The position numbers and the translations under genes were made by a program. A stretch of DNA of 7,754 nucleotides, taken from Bacillota bacterium. GTDB taxonomy: Bacteria; Bacillota; Clostridia; Acetivibrionales; DSM-1351. This document shows, piece by piece, positions 1 to 6,028 of this stretch; positions within the stretch are counted from its first letter, which is position 1; each line of letters opens with the position of its first letter. Below the pieces are notes generated by a model. It was not told where the DNA came from, searched no databases, and worked only from the letters and a program-made list of their open reading frames with translations. The stretch spans positions 1 to 7,754 of the forward strand of contig JAEYNY010000174.1 of NCBI GenBank assembly GCA_023412275.1, written 5' to 3'.

Positions 1-264
1 ATTGTCCTTTAAATTACAAATGTATATATGATTGTCTTCTTTTCTTACCTCTTTAAGTGCACCTACAAGTATGCCTAAGCCTGTGCTGTCTATATAGGTA
101 AGTTCCTTGCAATCTATATAGAGGTCGCCATTGCAGGATTTAACCACCTCATTCAGCTCGTTTTTAAAGTTCTGTGATGTGTGTATGTCAATTTCACCTG
201 AAAGGATAATTTGACATTTACCTCCATCCAGCATTTTTTGAACACTCAGTTCACTATGTTCCAT
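1..264 (-). CDS. STAS-domain anti-sigma-factor antagonist (partial, 3' end outside window)
   Basis: The first 88 residues are visible; the left edge falls exactly at a codon boundary with no stop. The protein begins MEHSELSVQKMLDGG, has the strand-helix pattern of a STAS domain (CQIILSGEIDIHTSQNFKNEL, with strand near 17-26) and carries LTYIDSTGLGILVGALKEV, in which Ser60 is the serine phosphorylated in SpoIIAA/RsbV proteins. Such proteins release a sigma factor or other partner by binding its anti-sigma kinase when unphosphorylated. The ATG at 264 has AAAGGGGG 6-7 nt upstream, and the gene follows the J-like gene by 40 bp, probably in one transcript. The expected SpoIIAB/RsbW-type kinase would lie beyond the edge; that is inference. 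It could also serve a non-sigma partner-switching pathway. Confidence 0.93.
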   Translation of the reverse strand, partial: MEHSELSVQKMLDGGKCQIILSGEIDIHTSQNFKNELNEVVKSCNGDLYIDCKELTYIDSTGLGILVGALKEVRKEDNHIYICNLKDN

Positions 265-304
265 GTTACTACCCCCTTTACCAGCGTTTCATTTCAAGCA
301 TAAG

Positions 305-1216
305 TTAATCTGCGAATAACTTTGCCAGCTTTAGTATCAGTTGAAGGTTTTCAGGCTCTGCTCTGACAGCCAGAATCTTCTCAGGGCCTAAAATATCTAC
401 ATCCTTAAAGAATTTACTGTTTGTCACATCTATCCCATATAATTTAGGCTCAGAATCCCTATATGATTTGACTGTTCGCTTCTCTTTAGGGTCTTGTGGC
501 TGGTTCCACTCTTCTACAACCCTTAGTTTGAGATAGTCACTGGACTTAGTATCTATTTTTAAGTCCTTGGCTACATCATCCATGGCCATAAAAGCGCCAT
601 CAGAAGCATATTGATCAAATACATACTTGCTTAGCAAAAATACATCCGTATCTGAAGCTGCAAAAAGAACCATTGCTTTTTGTATATACATAGATGAATT
701 GGGATCATTAATTCTGTTACTAAGCATTACTGTTTCCAGACCGACTTCCTTTATTTCAGGTACATTCTTTGTTATTTTTTGTTTAAATGTATCTGTTGCC
801 TGTTCATGTACTTCACCTAGAAGTCCTATGGTTATATCGGGTTTTACTTTGGTTACGATTGAATATACCGATGTTGCTATAATTATAACAGCTATAAGCG
901 TCACCAGTATATGGTACTTATGGTAATAGAAAAAGTTACCCACCTTTTTCCTATCCATTCCTGCCTTTACAAATGCCTTATCAACATATGTTTCCTTTTC
1001 TGGTACTTTTGGATCTTCTACCTCATAACCCATAAGGATTCTATAAGCATCCGTTTTCTTCTGGAAGTCTTCCTCGGCTTCTTTTGTCAAAGTACCGTCT
1101 ATTTTCATTTGACGGTACTTTTTCAATATTACATCATATCTTCTTTCAATATCCTCTTTTGTTGAATTCGTTGGGATTTCCATTATCGTTCTTGATTCTT
1201 TTTTCGTATACTTCAA
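305..1216 (-). CDS. Membrane-anchored protein with degenerate J-like domain lacking HPD
   Basis: I start this 303-residue protein at TTG 1216: GGAGG lies 6 nt upstream, and the residues before the internal ATG (1183) align with J-domain helix I. The frame is open to 1249, but there the GGAGG would be inside the gene. Residues about 8-64 look like a J domain (SRTIMEIPTNSTKEDIERRY, then FQKKTDAYRILMGY), but the HPD that activates DnaK is absent; the loop reads KYRQMKIDG. One transmembrane helix follows at about 102-122 (HILVTLIAVIIIATSVYSIV), then some 180 residues probably outside the cell. TDVFLLSKYVFDQYASDG recalls part of solute-binding proteins, only weakly. The topology suggests an inward J-like domain and an outward domain. 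Function unknown. It lies 90 bp after lysS and 40 bp before the STAS gene. Confidence 0.8.
   Translation of the reverse strand: MKYTKKESRTIMEIPTNSTKEDIERRYDVILKKYRQMKIDGTLTKEAEEDFQKKTDAYRILMGYEVEDPKVPEKETYVDKAFVKAGMDRKKVGNFFYYHKYHILVTLIAVIIIATSVYSIVTKVKPDITIGLLGEVHEQATDTFKQKITKNVPEIKEVGLETVMLSNRINDPNSSMYIQKAMVLFAASDTDVFLLSKYVFDQYASDGAFMAMDDVAKDLKIDTKSSDYLKLRVVEEWNQPQDPKEKRTVKSYRDSEPKLYGIDVTNSKFFKDVDILGPEKILAVRAEPENLQLILKLAKLFAD
1089..1121. repeat. Perfect 11-bp inverted repeat inside the J-like gene
   Basis: AAAGTACCGTC (1089-1099) and GACGGTACTTT (1111-1121) are exact reverse complements separated by 11 bp. They lie in the codons for KYRQ...DGTL, exactly where the J domain's HPD loop would be. 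On the plus strand the second arm runs into five T's (1119-1123), so it looks like an antisense terminator; on the coding strand no T-tract follows. Confidence 0.6.
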
Positions 1217-1306
1217 AATTAACCTCCATGACCAGTTAAAGGCCGCCAATTACCATTAGGTTATCCGTTGTTTTCATATGTTAATCACGCAAAGGTTATC
1301 ATTTTT

Positions 1307-2806
1307 TTAGTCTCTTGGCTTCATTGTAGGGAATAATAGAATGTCTCTTATTGACGCTGAATCTGTCAAGAGTATTATCAATCTGTCAACACCTATTCCC
1401 AATCCCCCTGTCGGTGGCATTCCATATTCCAATGCTGTAACATAATCATCATCCATCATATTTGCTTCTTCGTCTCCGGAATCCCTCTTTTTCACCTGGC
1501 TGATAAATCTCTCTTTTTGATCAATAGGGTCGTTTAACTCAGAGTATGCATTACCCATTTCTCTTCCTGTTATAAAGAATTCGAAACGTTCAGTTAATTC
1601 TGGACAATCAGGTTTCCTTTTTGTAAGAGGAGATATTTCTACAGGGTAGTCATATATAAATGTAGGTTGAACCAGATTGCTCTCTACAAATTCTTCAAAC
1701 ATAAGATTCAATATTTCTCCGCGAACCATACCTTCTTTTACATGAACCTTTTTGGATTCAGCGGCTGCTTTTGCTTCTTCATCAGTTTTTATTGTATCAA
1801 AATCAATCCCTGAGTATTTTTTTACTGCCTCTATCATAGTCATTCTGTTCCAAGGCGGAGTTAGATAAATTTCCTGTCCTTGATACTGAATCTTAGTAGT
1901 ACCCAATGTTTCCATTGCTACAGTAGAAATAAGGTTTTCTGTAAGTTCCATCATTCCCTTATAATCATTGTATGCCTCATACACTTCCATCATTGTAAAC
2001 TCTGGGTTGTGCTTTACGGACATACCTTCATTTCTGAACATTCTTCCCATTTCATATACTTTTTCCATTCCACCAACAATAAGCCTCTTTAAGTAGAGTT
2101 CAGGTGCAATTCTCAAGTACATATCAATGTCCAATGTATTGTGATGTGTAATAAACGGTCTTGCAGTCGCTCCACCCGGAATTGTGTTCAATAATGGTGT
2201 ATCAACTTCCAGAAATCCTCTGTTATCAAGGAATTTTCTGATTGATTTGATTATTTTGCTTCTTAATATAAATGTATTTTTAACTTCAGGGTTTACTATC
2301 AAATCCACATATCTTTGTCTGTATCTTAAATCTGTATCTTTTAAGCCATGCCACTTTTCAGGCAATGGAAGTAAGGACTTTGATAAAAGCGTAATCTCTT
2401 TTACCTTGATTGATATTTCTCCCTTGTGAGTCTTAAATATCTCTCCCTTTACACCTACTATATCACCTATGTCATATTTTTTAAACATTTCATATACTTC
2501 ATCTCCAACTTCGTCTTTTCTGACATAGAGTTGAATTTTTCCATCTCTGTCCTGAAGATCACAGAATCCTGCCTTACCCATGCCACGCTTTGACATTAAC
2601 CTTCCGGCAATAGAGGCAGTCTGGCCTTCTTGTGATTCAAAATTATCGATAATATTTTGGGTTGAGTTTGTTACATCGTACTTTACTATCTTAAAAGGAT
2701 CACTGTCTTTATCCTGTAAATCCTTTAGCTTGGCACGTCTTACTCTTAGTATCTCGCTTAAATCCTCTTCACTTTGTTGATTCTCCTGAATATTTTCTTC
2801 TGACAT
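1307..2806 (-). CDS. lysS: Lysyl-tRNA synthetase, class II
   Basis: It charges tRNA-Lys with lysine using ATP. The 499 residues match the class IIb family length. An N-terminal OB fold binds the anticodon (about 63-140, with AGRLMSKRGMGKAGFCDLQD). The class II catalytic domain carries motif 1 around FLDNRGFLEVDTPLL (192-206), motif 2 FRNEGMSVKHNPEFTMME (257-274) and motif 3 GLGIGVDRLIILLTD (468-482). GGATARPF and ELYLKRLIVGG are conserved substrate-site segments. The ATG at 2806 has AGGAGG 5 nt upstream. It follows greA, with its own likely promoter and a hairpin in between, and has no clear terminator after its stop, so the next two genes probably share its mRNA. I looked for a T-box leader and found none. 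The protein is complete. Confidence 0.99.
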   Translation of the reverse strand: MSEENIQENQQSEEDLSEILRVRRAKLKDLQDKDSDPFKIVKYDVTNSTQNIIDNFESQEGQTASIAGRLMSKRGMGKAGFCDLQDRDGKIQLYVRKDEVGDEVYEMFKKYDIGDIVGVKGEIFKTHKGEISIKVKEITLLSKSLLPLPEKWHGLKDTDLRYRQRYVDLIVNPEVKNTFILRSKIIKSIRKFLDNRGFLEVDTPLLNTIPGGATARPFITHHNTLDIDMYLRIAPELYLKRLIVGGMEKVYEMGRMFRNEGMSVKHNPEFTMMEVYEAYNDYKGMMELTENLISTVAMETLGTTKIQYQGQEIYLTPPWNRMTMIEAVKKYSGIDFDTIKTDEEAKAAAESKKVHVKEGMVRGEILNLMFEEFVESNLVQPTFIYDYPVEISPLTKRKPDCPELTERFEFFITGREMGNAYSELNDPIDQKERFISQVKKRDSGDEEANMMDDDYVTALEYGMPPTGGLGIGVDRLIILLTDSASIRDILLFPTMKPRD

Positions 2807-2850
2807 TATTTCCTCCTATTTATATATTAAGTATTTAATCATTTCCTTAT

Positions 2851-2882
2851 AAAAAACAGTTTACATTGTTAATGTAAACTGT
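2851..2882 (-). terminator. Perfect 12-bp hairpin plus T6: greA terminator or lysS leader element
   Basis: ACAGTTTACATT and AATGTAAACTGT form a perfect 12-bp stem with a three-base loop (2868-2870), followed on the minus strand by TTTTTT (last stem T plus five more). This is the form of an intrinsic terminator, 55 bp after the greA stop. The stem has only three G-C pairs, so it may be leaky. It also starts at the predicted lysS start site, so it could instead be an operator or a protective 5' stem of the lysS mRNA. Confidence 0.65.
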
Positions 2883-2889
2883 AAGTATA

Positions 2890-2919
2890 ATTATATATTA
2901 ATTTTGCTTTTTGTGGCAA
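2890..2919 (-). promoter_or_regulatory. Predicted sigma-A promoter for lysS
   Basis: In the greA-lysS gap the minus strand has TTGCCA (2919-2914, five of six consensus bases), an 18-bp spacer and a perfect TATAAT (2895-2890). The start would be about 2883, immediately before the perfect hairpin at 2856-2882. lysS may thus be made from both its own promoter and read-through from greA. Confidence 0.6.
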
Positions 2920-2937
2920 CACATATTGTATTGTTTC

Positions 2938-3414
2938 TTACTTGGATATCTCCAGTATCTTAAACTTTAGTACTCCGTCAGGAACTTGTACTTCAACCGT
3001 TTCACCTTTTGTGTGCCCAATTAGTGCTGCACCTACAGGAGATTCATTTGAAATCTTTGATTTAAGAGGGTTGGCTTCTGTAGAACCTACTATCAAGTAT
3101 TCTACTTCTTCATCAAACTCAATATCAAAAATCTTTACCTTTGATCCAAGGCTTACAACATCTGTATTTACTTCATCTTCATCTATAATTCTGGCATGTT
3201 TGAGCATGGATTCAAGTTGTACAATCCTGCCTTCAACTTGTGCCTGTTCATTTTTCGCTTCATCATATTCAGAATTTTCAGAAATATCACCAAATGAAAG
3301 AGCCTGCTTTATTCTTTCGGCTACTTCTTTTCTTTTAGTTCCTCTCAAAAATTCTAATTCTTCTTCCAGCTTCTTTAAGCCTTCGTAGGTTAAAACGACT
3401 TCTTTTGCTGACAT
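2938..3414 (-). CDS. greA: Transcript cleavage/elongation factor GreA
   Basis: GreA inserts its coiled coil into the secondary channel of RNA polymerase and stimulates cleavage of backtracked RNA. The 158-residue length is typical. Residues 1 to about 76 form the antiparallel coiled coil (EGLKKLEEELEFLRG and AQVEGRIVQLESMLK). The tip GDISENSEYDEAKNEQ carries Asp43 and Glu46, the acidic pair that coordinates the catalytic magnesium. The C-terminal part from about 80 is the FKBP-like domain that docks on polymerase, with SNESPVGAALIGHTKGE. The ATG at 3414 has AAGGAGAGGG 6 nt upstream. It has its own consensus promoter and a long leader and is followed 131 bp later by lysS, a neighbour order common in Firmicutes. 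Nothing is missing or unusual in the protein. Confidence 0.98.
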   Translation of the reverse strand: MSAKEVVLTYEGLKKLEEELEFLRGTKRKEVAERIKQALSFGDISENSEYDEAKNEQAQVEGRIVQLESMLKHARIIDEDEVNTDVVSLGSKVKIFDIEFDEEVEYLIVGSTEANPLKSKISNESPVGAALIGHTKGETVEVQVPDGVLKFKILEISK

Positions 3415-3610
3415 TTGAAGCCCTCTCCTTTACCATTAAATTTTTCTGCTAGACCTATAATTATTAAATAATATGCAAACTGTCTTTTCCTAATATAATA
3501 TTATATAATATTCAACTTTTTGACTTATATTAATATACATGGAATAAAAATTAAAATTATGTTCCCTGACGGCAGTAGCACTTTGATGTCAGGTTAGCTA
3601 TATTGCTAAC
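3415..3610 (-). promoter_or_regulatory. Long structured 5' leader of greA with two stem-loops
   Basis: The predicted mRNA begins with GTTAGC-AATATA-GCTAAC (3610-3593), a perfect 6-bp hairpin starting at or within a few bases of +1. It is abutted by CCTGAC (3593-3588) pairing with GTCAGG (3570-3565) across a 17-nt loop; the two stems share one base. About 150 nt of AT-rich sequence follows, then AAGGAGAGGG and the ATG. I do not recognise a known riboswitch: no purine, lysine, T-box or c-di-GMP core. There is no T-tract directly after the second stem. It could stabilise the mRNA or be an undescribed regulatory element. Confidence 0.5.
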
Positions 3611-3612
3611 TA

Positions 3613-3641
3613 ATTATAGATTACATATATAATAATGTCAA
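3613..3641 (-). promoter_or_regulatory. Perfect-consensus sigma-A promoter for greA
   Basis: The minus strand carries TTGACA (3641-3636), exactly 17 bp, then TATAAT (3618-3613), a full match to the sigma-A consensus. It sits in the 322-bp gap between guaB and greA, and transcription should start near 3607. The stretch between the guaB stop and this promoter (3642-3736) is very AT-rich; I found only a 4-bp hairpin without a T-tract, so no convincing guaB terminator. Such a promoter suggests strong constitutive transcription of greA and possibly lysS. Confidence 0.88.
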
Positions 3642-3736
3642 GAATGTTTTATCCATTTTTTTACATATCACTTTAGGGCCTAAGCTGCAATACTTATATA
3701 ATTATCTCATTATATCTAAATAATATTATTCAATTA

Positions 3737-5239
3737 TCAAGAAGATATTTCCTTGTCCTTTAAAATTACATCGTGTGCTCCGCCTTCTTTGATACTTGTA
3801 GCAGATACCAGTGTTATTCTGGCTTTCTTCTGGAGTTCTGATACCGATAAGGCTCCGCAGTTGCACATTGTAGATTTGATCTTATAAATAGTTGTATCCA
3901 GATTGTCTTTTAATTTACCTGCGTACGGAACATATGAGTCAACACCTTCTTCGAAGCCAAGCTTTGCTTCTCCTCCCATGTCGTACCTCTGCCAGTTTCT
4001 TGCACGGTTTGAGCCTTCTCCCCAATATTCCTTAACGAAGTTTCCTCCGACCTTTAACTTTCTGGTTGGGCTTTCGTCAAATCTTGCAAAATATCTACCT
4101 AACATTATAAAGTCAGCACCCATTGCTAAAGCAAGTACCATATGATAATCATGTACTATACCACCATCAGAACATATAGGTACGTATATTCCTGTCTCTT
4201 TCATGTATTCGTCTCTTGCAGCTGATACCTCAATAAGAGATGATGCCTGTCCACGTCCGATACCTTTTTGTTCTCTTGTTATGCATATAGATCCACCACC
4301 GATACCAACCTTTATAAAATCAGCTCCTGCACCAACTAAATACCTGAAACCTTCCTTGTCTACTACATTTCCCGCACCAACTTTTACTTCTCCATTATAG
4401 GTTTCCTTAATCCATTTAATTGTATCAGACTGCCATTCGCTGTACCCGTCGGATGAGTCTATACAAACGATATCAACTCCGGCTTCAACCAGTGCAGCTA
4501 CTCTTTCCTTATAATCACGGGTATTGATACCTGCCCCAACTATAAGGCTTTTGCTCTTATCCAACAATTCGTTTGGATTTTCTTTGTGGCTGTCATAGTC
4601 TTTTCTGAATACGAAATACATCAATTTCTGATTGCTATCTATTATTGGAAGACAATTTAGCTTATGCTCCCAGATTAAGTCATTTGCTTCTTTTAATGAT
4701 GTTTTTTCATTTCCGTATATTAATTGGGAAAATGGAGTCATAAAAGTGCTTATTTCCTCATCCAATGATGCTCTGCTCAAACGGTAATCCCTGCTTGTAA
4801 CTATTCCCAGAAGTTTACCTGTAGGTGTTCCATCCTCTGTTATAGCTATGGTTGAATGCCCTGTTTTGTCCTTTATTGCAACTACATCTCTGAGTTTATT
4901 GTCAGGGCGAAGATTGCTGTCGCTCACTACAAAACCAGCTTTATATTTCTTAACCTTCTTTACCATTTCAGCCTGACTTTCGATGCTTTGTGAACCGTAT
5001 ATGAATGATATACCTCCGCACTTTGCTAATGCTGTTGCCATATTGTTGTCTGAAACAGACTGCATTATTGCAGAAGCAACCGGTATATTCAATTCTAGAG
5101 AAGGTTTTTCCCCAACTTTATGCTTAACTATCGGTGTCTTTAGCACAACATTATCCGGTATACATTCCTTTGTACTAAGGTTTGGAACTAAGAGGTATTC
5201 ACTGAAAGTCCTCGAAGGTTCGTTGTAATAAAAAGCCAT
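3737..5239 (-). CDS. guaB: IMP dehydrogenase, Tritrichomonas foetus-like type with CBS pair
   Basis: It oxidises IMP to XMP with NAD+, the committed step of guanine nucleotide synthesis, in the cytoplasm. I start it at ATG 5239 (500 residues). AAGGAGG lies 11 nt upstream and MAFYYNEPSRTFSEYLL begins the family; the open frame runs 38 codons further to 5353 without a better ribosome site. The catalytic barrel (about 1-100 and 223-500) is interrupted by two CBS domains (about 101-222). Asp261, catalytic Cys319 in GGGSICITREQKG, and the flap pair Arg418-Tyr419 in ARNWQRYD are present. From memory these have the same numbers as in T. foetus IMPDH, and whole stretches such as EYWGEGS and STMCNCGAL match it. 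Ordinary bacterial enzymes read more like GPGSICTTR. Lys310 and Glu431 match the T. foetus residues linked to mycophenolate insensitivity; that property is inferred. No obvious terminator follows. Confidence 0.97.
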   Translation of the reverse strand: MAFYYNEPSRTFSEYLLVPNLSTKECIPDNVVLKTPIVKHKVGEKPSLELNIPVASAIMQSVSDNNMATALAKCGGISFIYGSQSIESQAEMVKKVKKYKAGFVVSDSNLRPDNKLRDVVAIKDKTGHSTIAITEDGTPTGKLLGIVTSRDYRLSRASLDEEISTFMTPFSQLIYGNEKTSLKEANDLIWEHKLNCLPIIDSNQKLMYFVFRKDYDSHKENPNELLDKSKSLIVGAGINTRDYKERVAALVEAGVDIVCIDSSDGYSEWQSDTIKWIKETYNGEVKVGAGNVVDKEGFRYLVGAGADFIKVGIGGGSICITREQKGIGRGQASSLIEVSAARDEYMKETGIYVPICSDGGIVHDYHMVLALAMGADFIMLGRYFARFDESPTRKLKVGGNFVKEYWGEGSNRARNWQRYDMGGEAKLGFEEGVDSYVPYAGKLKDNLDTTIYKIKSTMCNCGALSVSELQKKARITLVSATSIKEGGAHDVILKDKEISS

Positions 5240-5284
5240 TTTTAAAATTTCCTCCTTATATGACATTTGTAAATTATTTAAAAT

Positions 5285-5314
5285 ATTATAATACTGTTTA
5301 CTTTTGCTATTCAA
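5285..5314 (-). promoter_or_regulatory. Predicted sigma-A promoter for guaB
   Basis: In the 116-bp gap after the membrane-protein gene the minus strand carries TTGAAT (5314-5309, four of six consensus bases), an 18-bp spacer and a perfect TATAAT (5290-5285). The start would be near 5278, giving a leader of about 40 nt to the guaB ATG. The leader is too short for a purine riboswitch and contains none. A 6-bp hairpin overlaps the -35 but has no T-tract, so upstream transcripts could also read through. Confidence 0.6.
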
Positions 5315-5355
5315 AAAGCAAAGAACAAAAATGTCCTTTGCCTTAGGTTTCAAAT

Positions 5356-5859
5356 TTATTCAAAAACCTTCCTTGGGATATATTTCTTAAAAGATTCAAC
5401 CATTTTGGGATGTGGTTCGAAAAATACAAGTATTTTCTCACCATCTTTTATTGTAGATATAAAGTATACTTCATTTGAATCCATTGATGTTACAGCATTT
5501 AACCGATTTTTGATATTTTCGTAGCTTTGATTATACTGGCCGCTGGTCATTTTTGCAACTATCTCAAAATCCTTGCAGGAACCACTAAATACTCTTTTTC
5601 TCTTTCTCTGTGCTATTATCATATCTATATCTAAATCACCGTTAGTGACGATATATTCATATTCAACGTTTCTGTTCCTTATCAGCATATAGCCTAAATA
5701 CCCGATTGCTACAAGCAATACCGGCATAAAAGTCTGTAGGAAGCCCACTGAGCCAACTATCGTGATTAATAATAATCCAATAACAATTGTAGCTGCAATT
5801 ATTACTGAGTCAATAGCAGTTTTTTTGCGTTTTACAATTTTTTCCATAAATATATCCAT
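5356..5859 (-). CDS. Small two-helix membrane protein of unknown function (DUF6106-like)
   Basis: The 167-residue protein starts with a basic segment (KIVKRKKTA, residues 7-15). Two hydrophobic helices follow at about 18-40 and 42-61, then RNRNVEYEYIVTNGDLDID and a very basic QRKRKR at 84-89. The positive-inside rule puts both the N-terminus and the roughly 105-residue C-terminal domain in the cytoplasm. The pattern (VEYEYIVTNGDLDID, then a KRKRKR run, then ISTIKDGEKILVFFEPHPKM near 134-153) resembles clostridial proteins I recall as DUF6106; the family name is tentative and no function is known. The ATG at 5859 has GAGGAGGGG 8 nt upstream, so I prefer it to the internal ATG at 5847. It has its own promoter and probably reads on towards guaB, 116 bp away. 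Confidence 0.85.
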   Translation of the reverse strand: MDIFMEKIVKRKKTAIDSVIIAATIVIGLLLITIVGSVGFLQTFMPVLLVAIGYLGYMLIRNRNVEYEYIVTNGDLDIDMIIAQRKRKRVFSGSCKDFEIVAKMTSGQYNQSYENIKNRLNAVTSMDSNEVYFISTIKDGEKILVFFEPHPKMVESFKKYIPRKVFE

Positions 5860-5903
5860 TTTTAAAGCCCCTCCTCATTGGAACAAACAAAGCATTTTTT
5901 AAG

Positions 5904-5931
5904 CTTGTTAAAATAATAATAAATTAACAAG
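5904..5931 (-). promoter_or_regulatory. Perfect dyad over the -10 region, candidate operator
   Basis: CTTGTTAA and TTAACAAG form a perfect 8+8 bp inverted repeat separated by 12 bp. It spans the -10 box, part of the spacer and the predicted start site. Half-site centres are 20 bp apart, about two helical turns, so both halves face the same side of the DNA as a dimeric repressor would require. It is not followed by a T-tract on the coding strand, so it is not a terminator. It does not resemble CIRCE. The regulator is unknown, and the AT-rich setting raises the odds of chance. Confidence 0.45.
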
Positions 5932-5941
5932 ATAATATCAA
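5913..5941 (-). promoter_or_regulatory. Predicted sigma-A promoter for the two-helix membrane protein gene
   Basis: On the minus strand there is TTGATA (5941-5936), a 17-bp spacer, then TATTAT (5918-5913). Each hexamer matches the sigma-A consensus at five of six positions. Transcription would start near 5906, about 47 nt before the ATG at 5859. It lies just downstream of the groESL terminator, as expected for an independent unit. Confidence 0.7.
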
Positions 5942-5973
5942 GTATTTAGTGAAATTATTTTTATTTTACCATC

Positions 5974-6015
5974 TAAATACAAATAGAGGATGACTATTTT
6001 GTAGCCACCCTCTAT
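5974..6015 (-). terminator. Intrinsic terminator of the groESL operon
   Basis: Starting 13 bp after the groEL stop codon, the minus strand forms a 14-bp stem (arms 6015-6002 and 5996-5983) with a five-base CAAAA loop. Twelve pairs are Watson-Crick and two are G-U. The stem is followed by TTTGTATTT. This is a well-formed rho-independent terminator separating groESL from the next gene. Confidence 0.9.
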
Positions 6016-6028
6016 AACTTTTTTATTC

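Noticed and set aside
1217..1306. Repeated GATAACCT in the lysS to J-like gene gap
   Set aside because: Two 8-bp copies with no promoter boxes and no dyad; too short to call a site.
3497..3512. 16-bp palindrome AATATTATATAATATT in the greA leader
   Set aside because: It is made only of A and T in a very AT-rich stretch, so it is likely chance. It has no promoter-like spacing of its own.
3488..3540. Short frame in the greA leader starting ATG at 3540 (16 codons)
   Set aside because: It has no ribosome-binding site, and its peptide (rich in Y and I) reflects AT-rich sequence. I see no leader-peptide signature.
5240..5353. 38-codon N-terminal extension of guaB to 5353
   Set aside because: The extension has no family similarity, would overlap the promoter and the GGAGG at 5251-5255, and the known family start (MAxYYNEP) is at 5239.
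5240..5355. Purine riboswitch before guaB
   Set aside because: The predicted leader is about 40 nt and has none of the conserved purine aptamer core.
5996..6015. AGAGGGTGGCTA resembles the T-box core AGGGTGG
   Set aside because: It is one arm of the groEL terminator, lacks the rest of the T-box and is not in front of an aminoacyl-tRNA synthetase gene.
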